Part shown: in pieces, positions 23,701 to 35,220 of the stretch | Numbering within the stretch: the first letter of the stretch is position 1 | Layout of the letters: the number at the start of each line of letters is the position of its first letter | Assembly: GCA_008694505.1 (NCBI GenBank) | Contig: VZDJ01007753.1 | Span: 13,270,853 to 13,334,852, forward strand | Source: Cyanoderma ruficeps | Lineage: Eukaryota; Chordata; Aves; Passeriformes; Timaliidae | Reading direction: 5' to 3' | Length of the DNA: 64,000 nucleotides | The notes under the pieces: model-generated | The model's database searches: none | What the model saw: only the letters and a program-made list of their open reading frames with translations | Told to the model about the DNA's origin: nothing | Made by a program: the position numbers and the translations under genes

Positions 23701-26700
23701 CAAATTCTCTCACCTTCAAGCACAGAACTCAAGTAACTAACTGAAGAGCTCAGGCTTCCTTATGAGTCCACAGAAAAACAAGTCTTGAGAAGATAATTCT
23801 GAGAGCTGCTTCTAGTAATTCATCTCCTTTTTTCACTCACTACTGAAGGAACCCAGACTTTTAATTTTGGTATTTCAGATAAGCACCAGCTCAATGGGAT
23901 GAATTGGCATGACCCTAATGGCAGGCACTGCTTGAAGTCAGTGGCATTTGTGGAGAAGCATGGAGAGAACTATGAATTGTCCTGTAAAAACCATCTGACA
24001 ACAAGCAGCACTGCTAGCAGGGGAAGAGGTTAGAAGGTCCCCAGGGCACAGAGCTTTGTGATGCATTAAGAACAGTGAACTAAGGAAATCCACTGGATCC
24101 CCACTCACTCATGCACAAAAGGAAGTAAGCAGCGTCAAAGAGTCCCTCCCCATTAGTGAAAAGATCTTTCCTACCCACTACCCCATTTCAAGGAAAAATA
24201 AAAAGAATGAGTCTCCATGAAATTCAGAAGATAAAAGACATGTATATGGGAAAGAGGAAGCCCAGTTCTCACAGATTAGAGACAAACACATCTCTCTCTG
24301 TTTCTCTTGCTCTCTGTAGTGCTTCTGCCAGCAGGACACAGAGGCCCAAAGCATTACTGTATTCTTACTCCCAGTCCTCGGTGCTGGTGAAGACCCGGAC
24401 AGTATGGCCATTAAAATCCTGCAGGGTGGTAGTGCCGGCAACTGACGCAGTGTACAGCTGACTAGGGTTAAAAGGGTTAAACTTCATTGCTGTGATGGCC
24501 CCTCCAGCTCCCATCTACAAGGAAGGGGATGAACAAAAGAAAAATCCACTGAGTGATGGGGAAGGAGAAAAGTGTGTTCTGTAAGTCTGCAGGCACTGCT
24601 ATGTCTTTAACAGTACCAGTGAAACACACCACAGTCCTCTAAGCGGGAAAGACAAGCATGTCTCCTGCAGGATGGTTGTCTAAACCAGGAGCTGCCCTCC
24701 TGGAGGACAGATCTGCAACTCCTTCAGTCCTCAGGCAAGGCATTCCCTTGCTGTCTGGCACCACACTATTTACAAAAAGAGAAAGGTGACTCTGGAATTT
24801 CTGGAGGATAGACCTCTCAATGTGTATCTATCTTAACTTAGAAAGGTGATAAAAATTACAAAGTCTTTGAGAGACTGTTGGAATTGAAATGGCTGAATAC
24901 AGCAATGAGGGGGTATGCCAGCTCTACAAACCACTCATTCTAAGTTTCACTCGAGATAAAAGCACCTTGTTTCTCCCCAGATGTTCCTTCATCTCTTACA
25001 ATAAAAGGTGAGCAGAGAAAGATTGAGACTTAAACGAGACAGACCCTCTCTGCCTACTTGTTTATGGCATCCCTCAAAGACAACTGTTTTGCCAGCTGCT
25101 GTATTATTTTTCCACTGAGCACACACCAAGTGCCTCTTCATTATGAACTTAATCACCATGCCTGTTCTCCCCAGTGTTAAAACAGTGTGGGACTTGGGAA
25201 CAGACGTCCTGATGCATCTCAGTCCTACTCATAACTGGCTACTCTGAAACCTGAGACCCTTATGTGCTTCTCACAACAGACATCAGTTTTTATCTGCAGT
25301 ATTTCATAGTACCCATTTCATGGGTTTTCCCTCCCACCCATTCCTCACATACAGAAGCTTACCCCCTTTATGAAGCAGGTTTTAGCAAGTACTTCACAGT
25401 CCCAAAGGATGATGTCTCCACCTTTGGAACCAACAGCTATGGTACTGGGGTGTGTTGGGTGCCATTCCAGACATGTCACTCTCCTGTCAAAGGGACTTGC
25501 TCTTCGAAAGAGGCAGTATGAGGAAAGAGAACGCAGAAAAGCCAGCTCCAATCTCTGTTAAAAAGGTAAAGAGAATTATGACTTTTGCAAGCATCCCTGG
25601 GATTCTCTGAATGAGGAATGGCAACAATTTCGAATTGTCATTAATGTTAGCATGTTCACACAAAATTCTTAACAACAAAGCTTGCCCCGGTGCTTCCCAC
25701 CTACAGATGTTACAGGAAGAATTGATTTTCAAATGAAAGGTATTCGGCTCTGCAAAACAGTAGAACATTATGGACTCGATTTATGTCTGTGAAGAGGAAA
25801 AAAATTGATACTTAACCTGACAAGACTGGCAAAGTAGAGTGGATACAAGAACAGTATCACAAAACACTCAGATCAGCATGCTAAAGTATCACTGTGCAAT
25901 AATGCAACTGGGAAAGTGGACAAGATTAAATATGATTCAAGGAAGTACAGGATTAAGGGAGGATAAAAACTGGCAGGGCTGGGTCAACCAAAAGGGAAAG
26001 CCACCTCAGCTCTTGCAATTTATAGGATTAAGAAACATAAGGGTGCATCAGACTTGGAGCCACAAACTGTTTATGTGAGGAACTTTTTAGGCTCCTTTAA
26101 GTTCCTCTGCTTGTGTTGAAGAGCTTTTTATGTAGGGAGCTGAGATGTCCGACAGGTCCTGAAAGAGACACTCCTCACCTGCCTGAGCTGTGCCTGCATG
26201 GAGCCTCCCAGCATTTTCTGGTAGACATAATGAACAATGCTGCATCGCCGCTCCAGCTGAGAGGAAAGGGCTCTCTTGTTTCTCATCACAAATCCACCTC
26301 CACTGCAACCTGCCAGTGAGGAAAAGAGTAAAACTTACTGATTAGCAACACCTGTCACGCTCATTCACTAAACAATACAGGAAGACATCTGCATTTGCTG
26401 CTACATCCATTAAAAGCTTCAGCCACAAGATAAAAGCCTCTAAATAATTCTTACACATCTAAGGTGCAGCAGCTTCTGCAATTATGGAGTCCAATGCATC
26501 CCATAGCCCACCACAGCTTTGTGTATGCTTCCTCTTGTTAAACCTTCCTCCTCTTTCCCAAAGATTTATCAAAGACAACAGGAAAGCACTACAGCAATGC
26601 CACAGGTGAGTGGTGCACCTCTTGGACAGCATACAATTTGAATGTTTTATACCCAAAACACAGTGCTGCTATCCAAAGCCCCAGAAACTAGGAAATATGC

Positions 26701-29275
26701 CACGGGTGGTAAGCCCCTGCATACAGAAAAGTCAAGTCACATGTGTGATCAGCAGGGACACCTGAAAATTTCCCAAGTATGGCAACATGAGCTCCCACAC
26801 AGTTCCTGAAATGCCTGCTGTGAATCAGAACTTTCTGTCTGCTCACGCTGTAGCCTGCACAGTCTGCTCACAGCGCTGTGAGTTTTGTTTTCGATAATGG
26901 ACTTGCTGACACCTCACCACCCAAAAACCTTTCTGTTCAGAGTGATTTTTGCTGAGAGCACAGCTTGTTTCTGCATTCTGTTCATGTTCCAAGTTTTTGT
27001 CTTCAGGGACCTTTATGTAAAAACTAGATCTGTTCAGTCCCATGTCTGTGATCTATTTATCCCCACACCAGTGGTCTGTAACACCCCAGGGGACCTAAAT
27101 GTCAAATGCATTTCTTAAGAAACACAAATGCTATTTTCATTTAAGGACACTTACTAAAAAAACCCCAAAAAACACAGGAGACTGAAAACACATGGATCAT
27201 CCTACATGATTAGAACCTAAATTAAATCTTTCTTTAATGCAATGATGGAGAAAAGCACACGTTTTTGTTCACATGCCAACATAGTAAGAACACTTGTCAC
27301 ACCTTTGAAATAGGTACAAAAGTATTTCTAGTCTAATTCCTTTTCTTTTCACTGAAGAATTGGTATCCACAGTTCCTTCTTCAGAGGTGATAGAAACGGA
27401 GGTATTTTTTTCAGATTCCATTTTACAATGATGGATAATTTATTAAGAAACAAAGCTTCAGGCTTTTTTAGAATCAGCTGAAAGAAACCTTCTAAAAAGG
27501 TGGTTTAATTGTAAGAAACAGAAACTGTCCTATATGGATCAGAAGAAAAAAATTTCCAAACACATACAAACTGGAACACAGAATAGAAAAGTACTCTTTT
27601 ACTTCTCAAATACTAAGGTCTTCATCTTTTTAAGAAAGGGTGAAGGGGAAAATATGATTAGCCTCATTTTTCTGAAGTATCTTACAGGAATGGCAGATGT
27701 TTACCAAATACAAAAATCAGGTCATGAAGTTACAATAAAATCATGTAGCTAAATTAACTACACAAGATGTTTTAAATGTCTACAATTATAGACAGAACTC
27801 CTTTCAAACGGAGCATTTCGCCTCCACAGTCACTGTTCACCCTGCTAACTCCTCCAAGTTTGGCCTTACAGACCACACATCGGAAATGTGCAAAATCAGA
27901 GAACCCCTGTATCTTGGACTTTTGAAAAACACTTCAGTAATTTCTGGATCCTTAAGCCAGATCCTTAAGTAAAATTGCACAGAAAACACGTAGTATCTCC
28001 ACACAATGCAGTAACTTTAGTGATCTCCTAAACCACAGATGGAATTAAAGATTTTATCAGAGAAAAGGAGGCTGAGGGGAGACCATATTGCTCCCTACAA
28101 CCACCTGAAAGGAGGCTGTAGGGAGAAGAGAGTTGGTCTCTTCTCCCAAGTAACAAGTGATAGGAAGGAGGAAAGGGTCTCCAGTTGCACCAAGAGAGGT
28201 TTAGGTTGGCTATCATGAACAATTTCTTCACTGAAAGAGTTGTCAACCATTGGAACAGGCTGCCCAGGGAAGCAAATGAGTCCCATTCCTAAGGATTCTT
28301 AAAGGATGTGTAGATGTGGCACTTATGGATGTGGTTTAGTGGTGGATTTGGCAGTGCTGGGTTAACACTTGGATTCGATGATCTTAAAGGTCTTTTTGAA
28401 TCGAAATGATTCTATGAAGTTGCAGTAGGTAAAACGTAGACAACTTCCTTGCTAATGCAAAGCATTAAACTTTCCAGTATATTAGAAATTAATCACTACT
28501 CCACATTACATCAAAAGCATTTAAGATTTTTTTTAACATGAGTTATACACTAAAGAAAAAAACTGCACACGAGGAGAAGCAGTAAGAGGAAATTCTGTCC
28601 ATTCTAATCTGAACAGAGGTAGAAAGTATTCTTACTTACTGTAGCAAAAGTTAGAACAGGGAAAGAATGGGGTACAAATACCAGTTCAGACTGGATGCTG
28701 TAGGACACCAACCTTCAAACTAACAACTGAATTTGGAATTTCATGAGAGTAAGAATGGATTACCAAGATTGGTCTGTCCTACACTAAAGCAGAGATCTGG
28801 TAATACAGGAATTCCAGAAAACTTCACCACCCTCAAATGATCTGTAACAGCATCTTCAGGCTTTTACCAAGTGGTGCAGAGTCTCAAAACTTAAACAATC
28901 ACGTATGCACACACACTCACTAGCCAAAAACTTGGAGGATGTACTATCCCAACACAAGTCTACCTATTACTCCAACATCTAACCCCATCTGAACACTCAT
29001 GTCTGAACATGGTTCTTGGCATCCTCCCCCTTCAACTAGTCAATGCCTGTCATTTGCAGTAAATCTGGTAGTGAGAAAGCGTAAGAATCTGAGGAAATGT
29101 TACCGGTTTTCCCTGAGAGTTTAGATGTTTTTCTCACAAACAACTTCTTTTCTTGTTTCTCATTCCCTCGTTCTCCACAATCCCGTTTCCTCTTCCCAGC
29201 AGATTTTGCCTCTTCTGGCCAATGCTGACATGCTCTCTCACGCTTCTTGTCCTTTGGTTGGTTCACTGGAGCCAT
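17697..29275 (-). CDS. DDB2: Damage-specific DNA-binding protein 2 (DDB2), complete, with one duplicated exon
   Basis: DDB2 is the seven-bladed WD40 protein that binds UV photolesions and, with DDB1-CUL4-RBX1, starts global-genome nucleotide-excision repair in chromatin. Minus-strand exons: 29275-29104, 26309-26179, 25554-25363, 24514-24369, 21497-21398, 20026-19849, 19159-19014, 18760-18596, 18286-18241, 17788-17697; 1,368 nt, 455 aa (human 427). Visible landmarks are PFDRR and [17 protein letters not shown] of WD1, the HKKK block (Lys257, equivalent to human XP-E site K244), the DWD-box end WDLR with Arg286 (human R273), and the FQH lesion-inserting hairpin at 348-350. The lysine-rich N-terminus is divergent, and the C-terminus is about 14 residues longer than in human. 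An alternative WD2 exon at 22,542-22,708 is listed separately. Confidence 0.96.
18241..18286 (-). CDS. DDB2: DDB2 coding exon 10 (46-nt exon)
   Basis: Residues 411-425, [15 protein letters not shown], near-identical to the human block. Acceptor CATTTTCAG, donor ATGG|GTAAGT. It is too short to show up as an independent reading frame. Confidence 0.95.
18596..18760 (-). CDS. DDB2: DDB2 coding exon 9
   Basis: Residues 356-410, [18 protein letters not shown] onwards and [14 protein letters not shown], the WD6 region. Acceptor GATCAG, donor TCG|GTGAGT. Confidence 0.96.
19014..19159 (-). CDS. DDB2: DDB2 coding exon 8 (lesion hairpin)
   Basis: Residues 307-355, ending [13 protein letters not shown]. 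The Phe-Gln-His triplet is the hairpin known to insert at the photolesion. Acceptor TTTCCTAG, donor AAG|GTGAGT. Confidence 0.96.
19849..20026 (-). CDS. DDB2: DDB2 coding exon 7 (DWD box)
   Basis: Residues 248-306: [11 protein letters not shown], then [15 protein letters not shown], the WDxR motif through which DDB2 docks onto DDB1. Acceptor CTGCAG, donor GCAG|GTGAGT. Confidence 0.97.
21398..21497 (-). CDS. DDB2: DDB2 coding exon 6
   Basis: Residues 214-247, [11 protein letters not shown] and [13 protein letters not shown] (WD3). Acceptor CCCTCTAG; donor GAG|GTTTGT is weak. Its first base completes the codon left open by either version of exon 5. Confidence 0.94.
22542..22708 (-). CDS. DDB2: Alternative (duplicated) DDB2 exon 5b encoding a second version of WD repeat 2
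   Basis: 167 nt, 55 open codons plus 2 bases. The peptide [20 protein letters not shown], then [18 protein letters not shown], aligns along its length with the constitutive exon 5a (KF-P, LY-AS, GT, LQD, G-V-V shared) but is diverged. It has a pyrimidine-rich acceptor ending TATTTCAG and a strong donor TTTG|GTGAGA. Start phase and end phase equal those of exon 5a, so joining exon 4 directly to it and on to exon 6 keeps the frame (462 aa product). Including both exons shifts the frame to a TAA inside this exon. It is inferred to be mutually exclusive with exon 5a; expression cannot be judged from sequence. Confidence 0.75.
24369..24514 (-). CDS. DDB2: DDB2 coding exon 5a (canonical WD repeat 2)
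   Basis: Residues 166-213 plus 2 bases; [19 protein letters not shown] and [17 protein letters not shown] align with human WD2 without gaps into exon 6. Acceptor CTTGTAG, donor GGA|GTAAGA. This copy, not 5b, is closest to the human exon. Confidence 0.94.
25363..25554 (-). CDS. DDB2: DDB2 coding exon 4 (WD repeat 1)
   Basis: Residues 102-165, with [20 protein letters not shown] and [12 protein letters not shown], ending FIKG. Acceptor TTAACAG, donor GGG|GTAAGC. Confidence 0.96.
26179..26309 (-). CDS. DDB2: DDB2 coding exon 3
   Basis: Residues 58-101, with [15 protein letters not shown] matching the helical segment before the propeller in human (CRSIVRTLHQHKLG). Acceptor CTGGCAG, donor CAG|GTGAGG. 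Confidence 0.93.
28049..28418 (+). mobile_element. CR1 LINE, 3' end fragment
   Basis: About 370 bases resemble the 3' part of avian CR1: the CTACAACCACCTGAAAGGAG and GGAACAGGCTGCCCAGGGA blocks, then a terminus GATTCTATGA, the family's 3' end unit. It is truncated at its 5' end as usual and lies in DDB2 intron 2, antisense to the gene. Confidence 0.92.
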
Positions 29276-29287
29276 TCTGTCTGACCA
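29104..29287 (-). CDS. DDB2: DDB2 exon 2 with the start codon (CDS from 29,275)
   Basis: Residues 1-57: the ATG at 29,275-29,273 begins [14 protein letters not shown], sharing MAP and a basic, lysine/arginine-rich tract with human, in good Kozak context. An acceptor GCTTTCAG lies 12 bases before the ATG, so a non-coding exon precedes it. Donor ACCG|GTAACA. In human the start codon is, as far as I recall, in exon 1, so the split differs. Confidence 0.88.
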
Positions 29288-29799
29288 CTGAAAGCAAACA
29301 AAGCATGGAAGGTAAGACTGTCATATACTTAACCAGAGGACAGAGAGGAAAACTGGAATGGAACTCCAGTTAGTCTAAAGGCAGTGATTAGACCTGTAAC
29401 CTCTTTCATTGCGATGACACTAGCTTTTTGTTGTTCTCTACTGAAGACAGGAAAAGGTTCAATAAAATCTTCTTTGTTCACATATGAAAATGAACATATC
29501 CTAAAGCACTAGAGTATGTTTTGACAGATGTGCCTTTAACAGACATTTAAGTCTGAAACCCAAAGATCTGCATAAAGTATGTCTGTGAAACCACATAATA
29601 CCCTGTTTCACTGGTAGCTTACACTGAGCTCTTTAGATTCAGCTAAGTGAAAGGTCAGTTTTTATGACAATGGCCAGAGCTGACTGGCCTTGCAACAAAT
29701 GGGATCAGAGAGTATTTCCTGCATAATGGCCACTTTTCCTCACAACCACCACCTGGTTTTTTGATTGGGCTCCTCCACCGCCTGGCAACCACACCGGAA

Positions 29800-30540
29800 C
29801 TGCTCTTCTGACGGCGGTGGGACTCAGCCACTCGCGTCCCATGTTATGCCGGCCACAACGCCACCAGGCCCCTGAGGAAAAACATGGGCCTCCCACGGCC
29901 TTCTCTGCAGCCAGCGGGCCGTGCGCCAAACGCCGTCCGCAGCCGCAGTTCCCTCCCGCAGAGCATCCCTAGGCTGAGCTTCTGCTCGCGTTGAGCTTAC
30001 TGAGAATTCCTGAATGGCCGTCACGGCTCTCTGCCGGTGTTAAATATAGCTCGGCGGGCACCGCGCAGGCTCCTGCCCGGGCAGCGCCCCCGTTCCGCCG
30101 CCTCCGGGCCTCGCGCGGGGCCGCCCGCAGCCCCTGCGCGCCCCCGTGGCCCGCGCGGACGAACCGACCACCCGCGCTCACCTGCGCTCCCGCGGCCTCG
30201 GCTCTCCCGGCGCCGCCGCGGCCAACGGGCGGCACTGGCCCCTCCCCCGCGGTTTCATAACCGGGGCGGGAACGGGGGGCAGCGGCTTCGGCCCGGCCCC
30301 CCGGAGCGGCACCGAGCTCGCTGGCCGTGGCGGGCCCCGCCGCCCTTCGCCGCAGAGGGGCAGGGGCAGCGGCATCGACCGGGGGAGGCTGGGGCGGGCT
30401 CGAGGCGCTTGCCTAGCCCCTGCCCGCCTTCAACCCCCCCACCCCCGCCGGCCTTCCCGGCCATCGGCATGAGCAGCACCGCCGGCTCCCCGGGAGCCTG
30501 AGGCGGCTGCGAGGGCCACGCTGGCCTGAAAGGCGCGATC
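29800..30540 (-). promoter_or_regulatory. DDB2: CpG island at the DDB2 promoter, with non-coding exon 1
   Basis: CpG-dense block. On the minus strand a strong donor GCAG|GTGAGC leaves the exon side ending at 30,182, so exon 1 is about 30,182-30,260 and untranslated. No TATA box is evident. The long open frames on both strands are GC artefacts. Confidence 0.7.
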
Positions 30541-30544
30541 ATCT

Positions 30545-33500
30545 TTGTTGATTATTTGGTGCAGCTCATAGAATCGTACGCCCCTCATTAGTTTCCAGAG
30601 CATCAATTTGTCCTATTAAAGCTCTTTCATAAGAGCCCCTAAATACGGCAATCAAAACCAAAAGAATCCAGAACACCATTTCCACAAGAAAACGCACCTG
30701 GTGTTGGAACACAACAACATCAACAACAGCATCAACACCATCGACAACAAAAGGCGCTTCAAAAGCTGATAACAAAACCTTGAGAGCAGCTCAGAGAGTA
30801 CCAGATCCTACATGACGAAGCTGACAAGAATGAGGAAGGAAGAGCTCTATCAACACAGAGGGAGGTACCAGCACTTCCCCTCGCACCTGCAAAGGAGGCT
30901 GCTGTCTGCCGGCCATGTTGAGTGGGGAACCTTATCCCTCATGTCTTGGAGCAGTAAGGTCCCCTGCTTCAGGCCTGCCAGGAACTATGCTGAGTAATTA
31001 AGGTACAGTCATCCACACAGGTGGCAATGAACACAGGTTCTAAAATAGCTGTACATAGCCATGGCTTCCGTAGGGTTTGGTTTAGGGTGCTACTATTTTT
31101 GCACTATAACTACAGTTACCTATAGATTTTTTCCCATACTAGAAAATGCACAGAAAAACTCCCCAGAAAAACAACAAATACTCAGTCTCTATGCTTTTTC
31201 CCTGAACAGTAACAAACTTGTATTAGTTGCTGTATCAGAATGCCATACACAAAAATGATAATAAGGAATACAATCTGGTTTTGGACCTCTACATCAACCC
31301 AGTTAGCAAGTCTTAAAGTCTCATCAGGCACTTTTGTAATGTACAGCATTTGTAGCATTTTTTAGAAATAGAATGGAATAGAAAAGAGTAGAAAAGGATA
31401 TTTCCTATGAGAGGAGCCTACAATGAGCATCTAGTCCAGCTGCCTGACCAGTTCAGGCCTGACCTAGTTAAAGCCTGGTATTACGGGCATTGTCCAAATG
31501 CCTCTTAAAAACTGACAGCTTGGGGCATTGGCCACCTCTCTAGGAAGATTGTTCGGTATTTCTCTGTAAAGAAATGCTTCCTAATGTCCACTCTAAGCCT
31601 CCCCTGGTGCAACTTCAAACCACTCCCATGCATTCTACCAATGGATCACAGGAGAAGAGATCAGCACCTCCCTCTCCACTTCCCCTTCTCAGGAAGCTGT
31701 AAGGAGCCATGAGGTCACCCCTCAGCCTGCTTTTCTCCAACCTAGACAAACCAAACTCTGGACACAGTCGAGGACTTCAACATCATTCTAAAATTTTGAG
31801 TCCCAGAATTGCACACAGTACTCAGGATGAGGCCACATGCTAAATAGAGTGTTTGTGTCAATGACTAACACCATTTGATTTCGCTCTACAGAATCACAAG
31901 ATATTTTTGTAATTATTATCCACTAAGGCAAGAACAGCAGACAGTACACAAATCATGCACAGAAAGAATGTCACTGGCCTGATGTCCCACAGCTCAGTGT
32001 CTGGATGGTAGTCTGAGCAAGCAAGACAAAGACTAATTGGAGAAAATACTCTTTCATGTATTTACAGTCTCACACTCTTCGAACTGCACTATGCAACAAA
32101 GTCAGAGAAACAGAATTCTGCATGGGCAGGATATTAGGCTTATTTTTATGATGCCTTTTCTTGGATGTATAATTATGTTGAGGCTCGGCGTCAGTTATGG
32201 GACATGGTTCTCTCCCACAGAATCAAGCCGTCTTGTCACTGGGTCTGGTAAAGCTATATTGTAACTAAGATCAGCTTCATGGTAATTGGTAATACCATTA
32301 GGTGTTCTGCCTCCTTGTTGCCAGGATCTTTGTCCAAAACATGAATATTTTTGGCTAGTTTAGTCTCACTACTGATGTATATATCATTAGAGCAACCAGA
32401 GTTGGCCATGCATATGAAAACACCCCTGTATTCCATGAAAAAGTAAAACAAAATATAAAACCCTAGAGATGAAGGAATCAATATCATGCTATCTGACCTC
32501 CTTCTGTCCCATGACCATTGCTAAGCTGCCTATATCCGGAAAATGAACAAAAAGATCACTATCATTATGACCTTGTTTACCCCAGCACCCTATCTTCCCC
32601 AAGACATCCCAGCCTTGGAAGACAGGATTGCAACAGCCATGCTGTTCAGTTCTCTCACCTTGCAATCAGTACTGGTGGTGGCCAGGTGCTGTCCACATGG
32701 ACAGCATCTATCTCAGACACTCTATCTTAGATGCACCTGGGATCTCCATATAGAAATCAGCATGAAAGCATAACACAGGGCAAACACTGGATATAAACTA
32801 TTAATGGATGACAGGTGTTTGCCTTTTCTGACCTTCATTAATGTACATGAATTTGATAATGGAAATCAAAAACTCAGAACTTAATTGAATTAGGGAGTAT
32901 CTATGCCAAAGAGTTTGGTTCAGTTTTGTTTTAGTAAAAGACAAAGTTGTTGCTTATACTCTCAACTGTGATTAACTTTGAGGACAAGATAAGCATCTTT
33001 CCTCACTTTTTGAAAGGATACTCATGGTGACACTATATGACCTGTCATGGGTGTCCACCTTCCAGGGACCCTATGTTGGTAAAAGTGAACAGAGGCTTGG
33101 TCTCTGAAGAAATTAAGTAGAATGGTTTCTAATGTCAATTTTCTAGCACAGCATTTCACTGTATGTGAAGGCATCAGCACAGTTTTTTTCTGTCTCTTAT
33201 GAAATCTAGGGCACTTGTAAAGAAAGGCAAAACACCAAGTACTGCTCCAGAGAAGTGGAAGATTTATGGCACGCTCTTTCCCCTCTTCCATCTGCAAGGC
33301 TCTCAGTCTTTCCTTTTTCCACCAATTGAATAAACATCACTGCAAACCCACAGCTGGTCTTTGGAATTGTATCCGAAGTCACTTGGAAGCAGTCAAGAGG
33401 AGGCAGGCCAGCAAGGTCTCCTAGTACAAGCCCTGCCCCGGGGGAAATTGCACTCAGGGGCCTGACGTTACAAAAGGAAACGCTGGCAGGCAAACTCCCT

Positions 33501-33880
33501 GGCATTTAGAAAACAGCTGGTGTCATCTGAAAGCCTCCGAGGACTTAAAGATGAGGTCCGAATTATTCAGATAGAGGTTTTCAGAGGACTGGAAAAGTGA
33601 CTGAAAACAGTTAGCAGGATCGGATTGAAAGAGAAAGCCGGATGCCAAGGCGAACTGAAGTGATGCCACCCTCTAAGCCCAGGGAGAGTGACCCATGCCA
33701 CTCTCACCAGCGAGACCACAGCACTTCACTTGGGTGGGAGCCGGCCTTGGGGAACCTCTGCTTGAACACCAGGGCGGCCCCGGGCCCCGCAGGTCAGCTG
33801 GCAGGTACGACACACAGATGAACGAACTCACGGACAGCTGTTCAAGGAGCCGAATTCAGGGCTGGGCCAAGCGGGCAGCT
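30545..33880. other. Spacer between the divergent DDB2 and PACSIN3 promoters
   Basis: About 3.3 kb separate the two CpG islands. The only element I recognise is the reverse CR1 fragment listed at 31,390. No exon or RNA gene is apparent. Confidence 0.6.
31390..31830 (-). mobile_element. CR1 LINE fragment, reverse orientation
   Basis: Contains the reverse-complement blocks typical of CR1, such as TTCCTAATGTCCACTCTAAG and GAGAAGAGATCAGCACCTCC. It is diverged and truncated. Confidence 0.85.
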
Positions 33881-35220
33881 CCTCCCAGGGCTGCCTCCCT
33901 CCCGCCCTCGCCACGAGGGGGATCCCGGCCAGGCAGACTTTCCTCAGTCTCCTGCTCACCCCACGGCTCCAGGCGCCCCACAACGTGGAGGTGGAGGGGA
34001 ACGACGACAGGAGCCAGCGCTGCCCTCCCGGCACCCTCCCCCGACCCCACCTGCCTGGGCAGAGCCCGCTCCCGTTAATTGGATCAAGGGCCGGGCGGCG
34101 GGGGCGGGGAGGCGGCAGCCGCGCCGAAGCTGCCCCGCCGTTGCCATCGGAGCGGCCCGAGCTCGGGCCCGCCCCGCGGGAGCTGCTGGAGGCGGGGTGG
34201 GACCCCCGAGCCCGCGGCTGAAATAGAGGGAGGGCCCAAGCCGCGCCTCCCTCAGGTGGCCGCTGCCCGCCGAGCGTCCCGCCGCGCCGCCTGCGAGGTA
34301 AGCGGCGGGGTCACCGCTGCGGGCTCCGCTCCCCCGGGACCGGCGCCTTTCGGACCTTTGCCCCGTGGGGTGCCGGCGGTCCTGACGGCAGAGCCCGTCC
34401 AGGTCCCGGCGCCGCCTTCCCGCGGCGGGCAGCGTGTCTCGGGACGCGCTGGCAACTGAGAGGGAAAAGTTTCCTCATGGAAAGGGGGCGGGTGGGGGAG
34501 GCGGTACCCGGCTGGGCGCTGGCTGTGGACAGGAGGGGACTGGGGGGCGGCTCGGCGCGGTTCTTCTGGAGGCGCAGCGGAGACCCCCGGTAGGTGCGGG
34601 AGCGGCGGCGCGCGGGGCTGGGAAGGGCGGCGGGGCTGCAGTCTCGGCGGGTCGTTCGCGAGGGGCTGGAGAAGCTCTCGCCGGAGTATCGCTCCCTTTG
34701 CGTCCCTAAGCTTAGTCGGGTGCCCCGTCGCCGGCCTCCTGGGGCCGGCCCGCTGCCGCCGCCCCGTCACTGGGGGCTGCCGAGGCTCCCCCTCCCTCCC
34801 TCCGGAGCCCGCGCCTCCGCTCCGCCGCGGGGACAGGGGCCTCTTTGTGCCGGATCCGCGCAGAGCCGCTTCCCACTCTGAAACCGGAGCCGCGGGCGCT
34901 GGCAGCGCTTTGGAGAGTGGGGATAAAGCGGCTCCCAGGACCCCCTGGGGAAAGGGGCCGCGCCGGGGCCCGCGCTCGCCGGGCTGCAGTCCCTTGTCTC
35001 GGCCGTCCGTGTTGCCGGTCTGTGAGCCGGGCTCCGGGCAGCTGGATGGAAACGTTAGGCAGATGGGACAGTTCTGTCCTCGTTTGTTCTCTTTCTCTCT
35101 TCTGTCTGGCGCCAGCAGGGAGGGGAGGGCGAGGGGCAGGCACCAGGGGCGCTGCCTGCGGCCGTGTCACCCGGCCCCTGGCAGGCTGCTGGGGTTACCG
35201 TGTCCTCTCCAGCCTAGGGC
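33880..35220 (+). promoter_or_regulatory. PACSIN3: Large CpG island at the PACSIN3 promoter, with probable non-coding exon 1
   Basis: GC- and CpG-rich over about 1.3 kb. A strong plus-strand donor CTGCGAG|GTAAGC at 34,297/34,298 would end an untranslated first exon starting near 34,220. A weak AT-rich box (GAAATAGAG) lies just before it. The assignment to PACSIN3 rests on strand, synteny and the lack of another gene between here and 48 kb. Confidence 0.65.
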
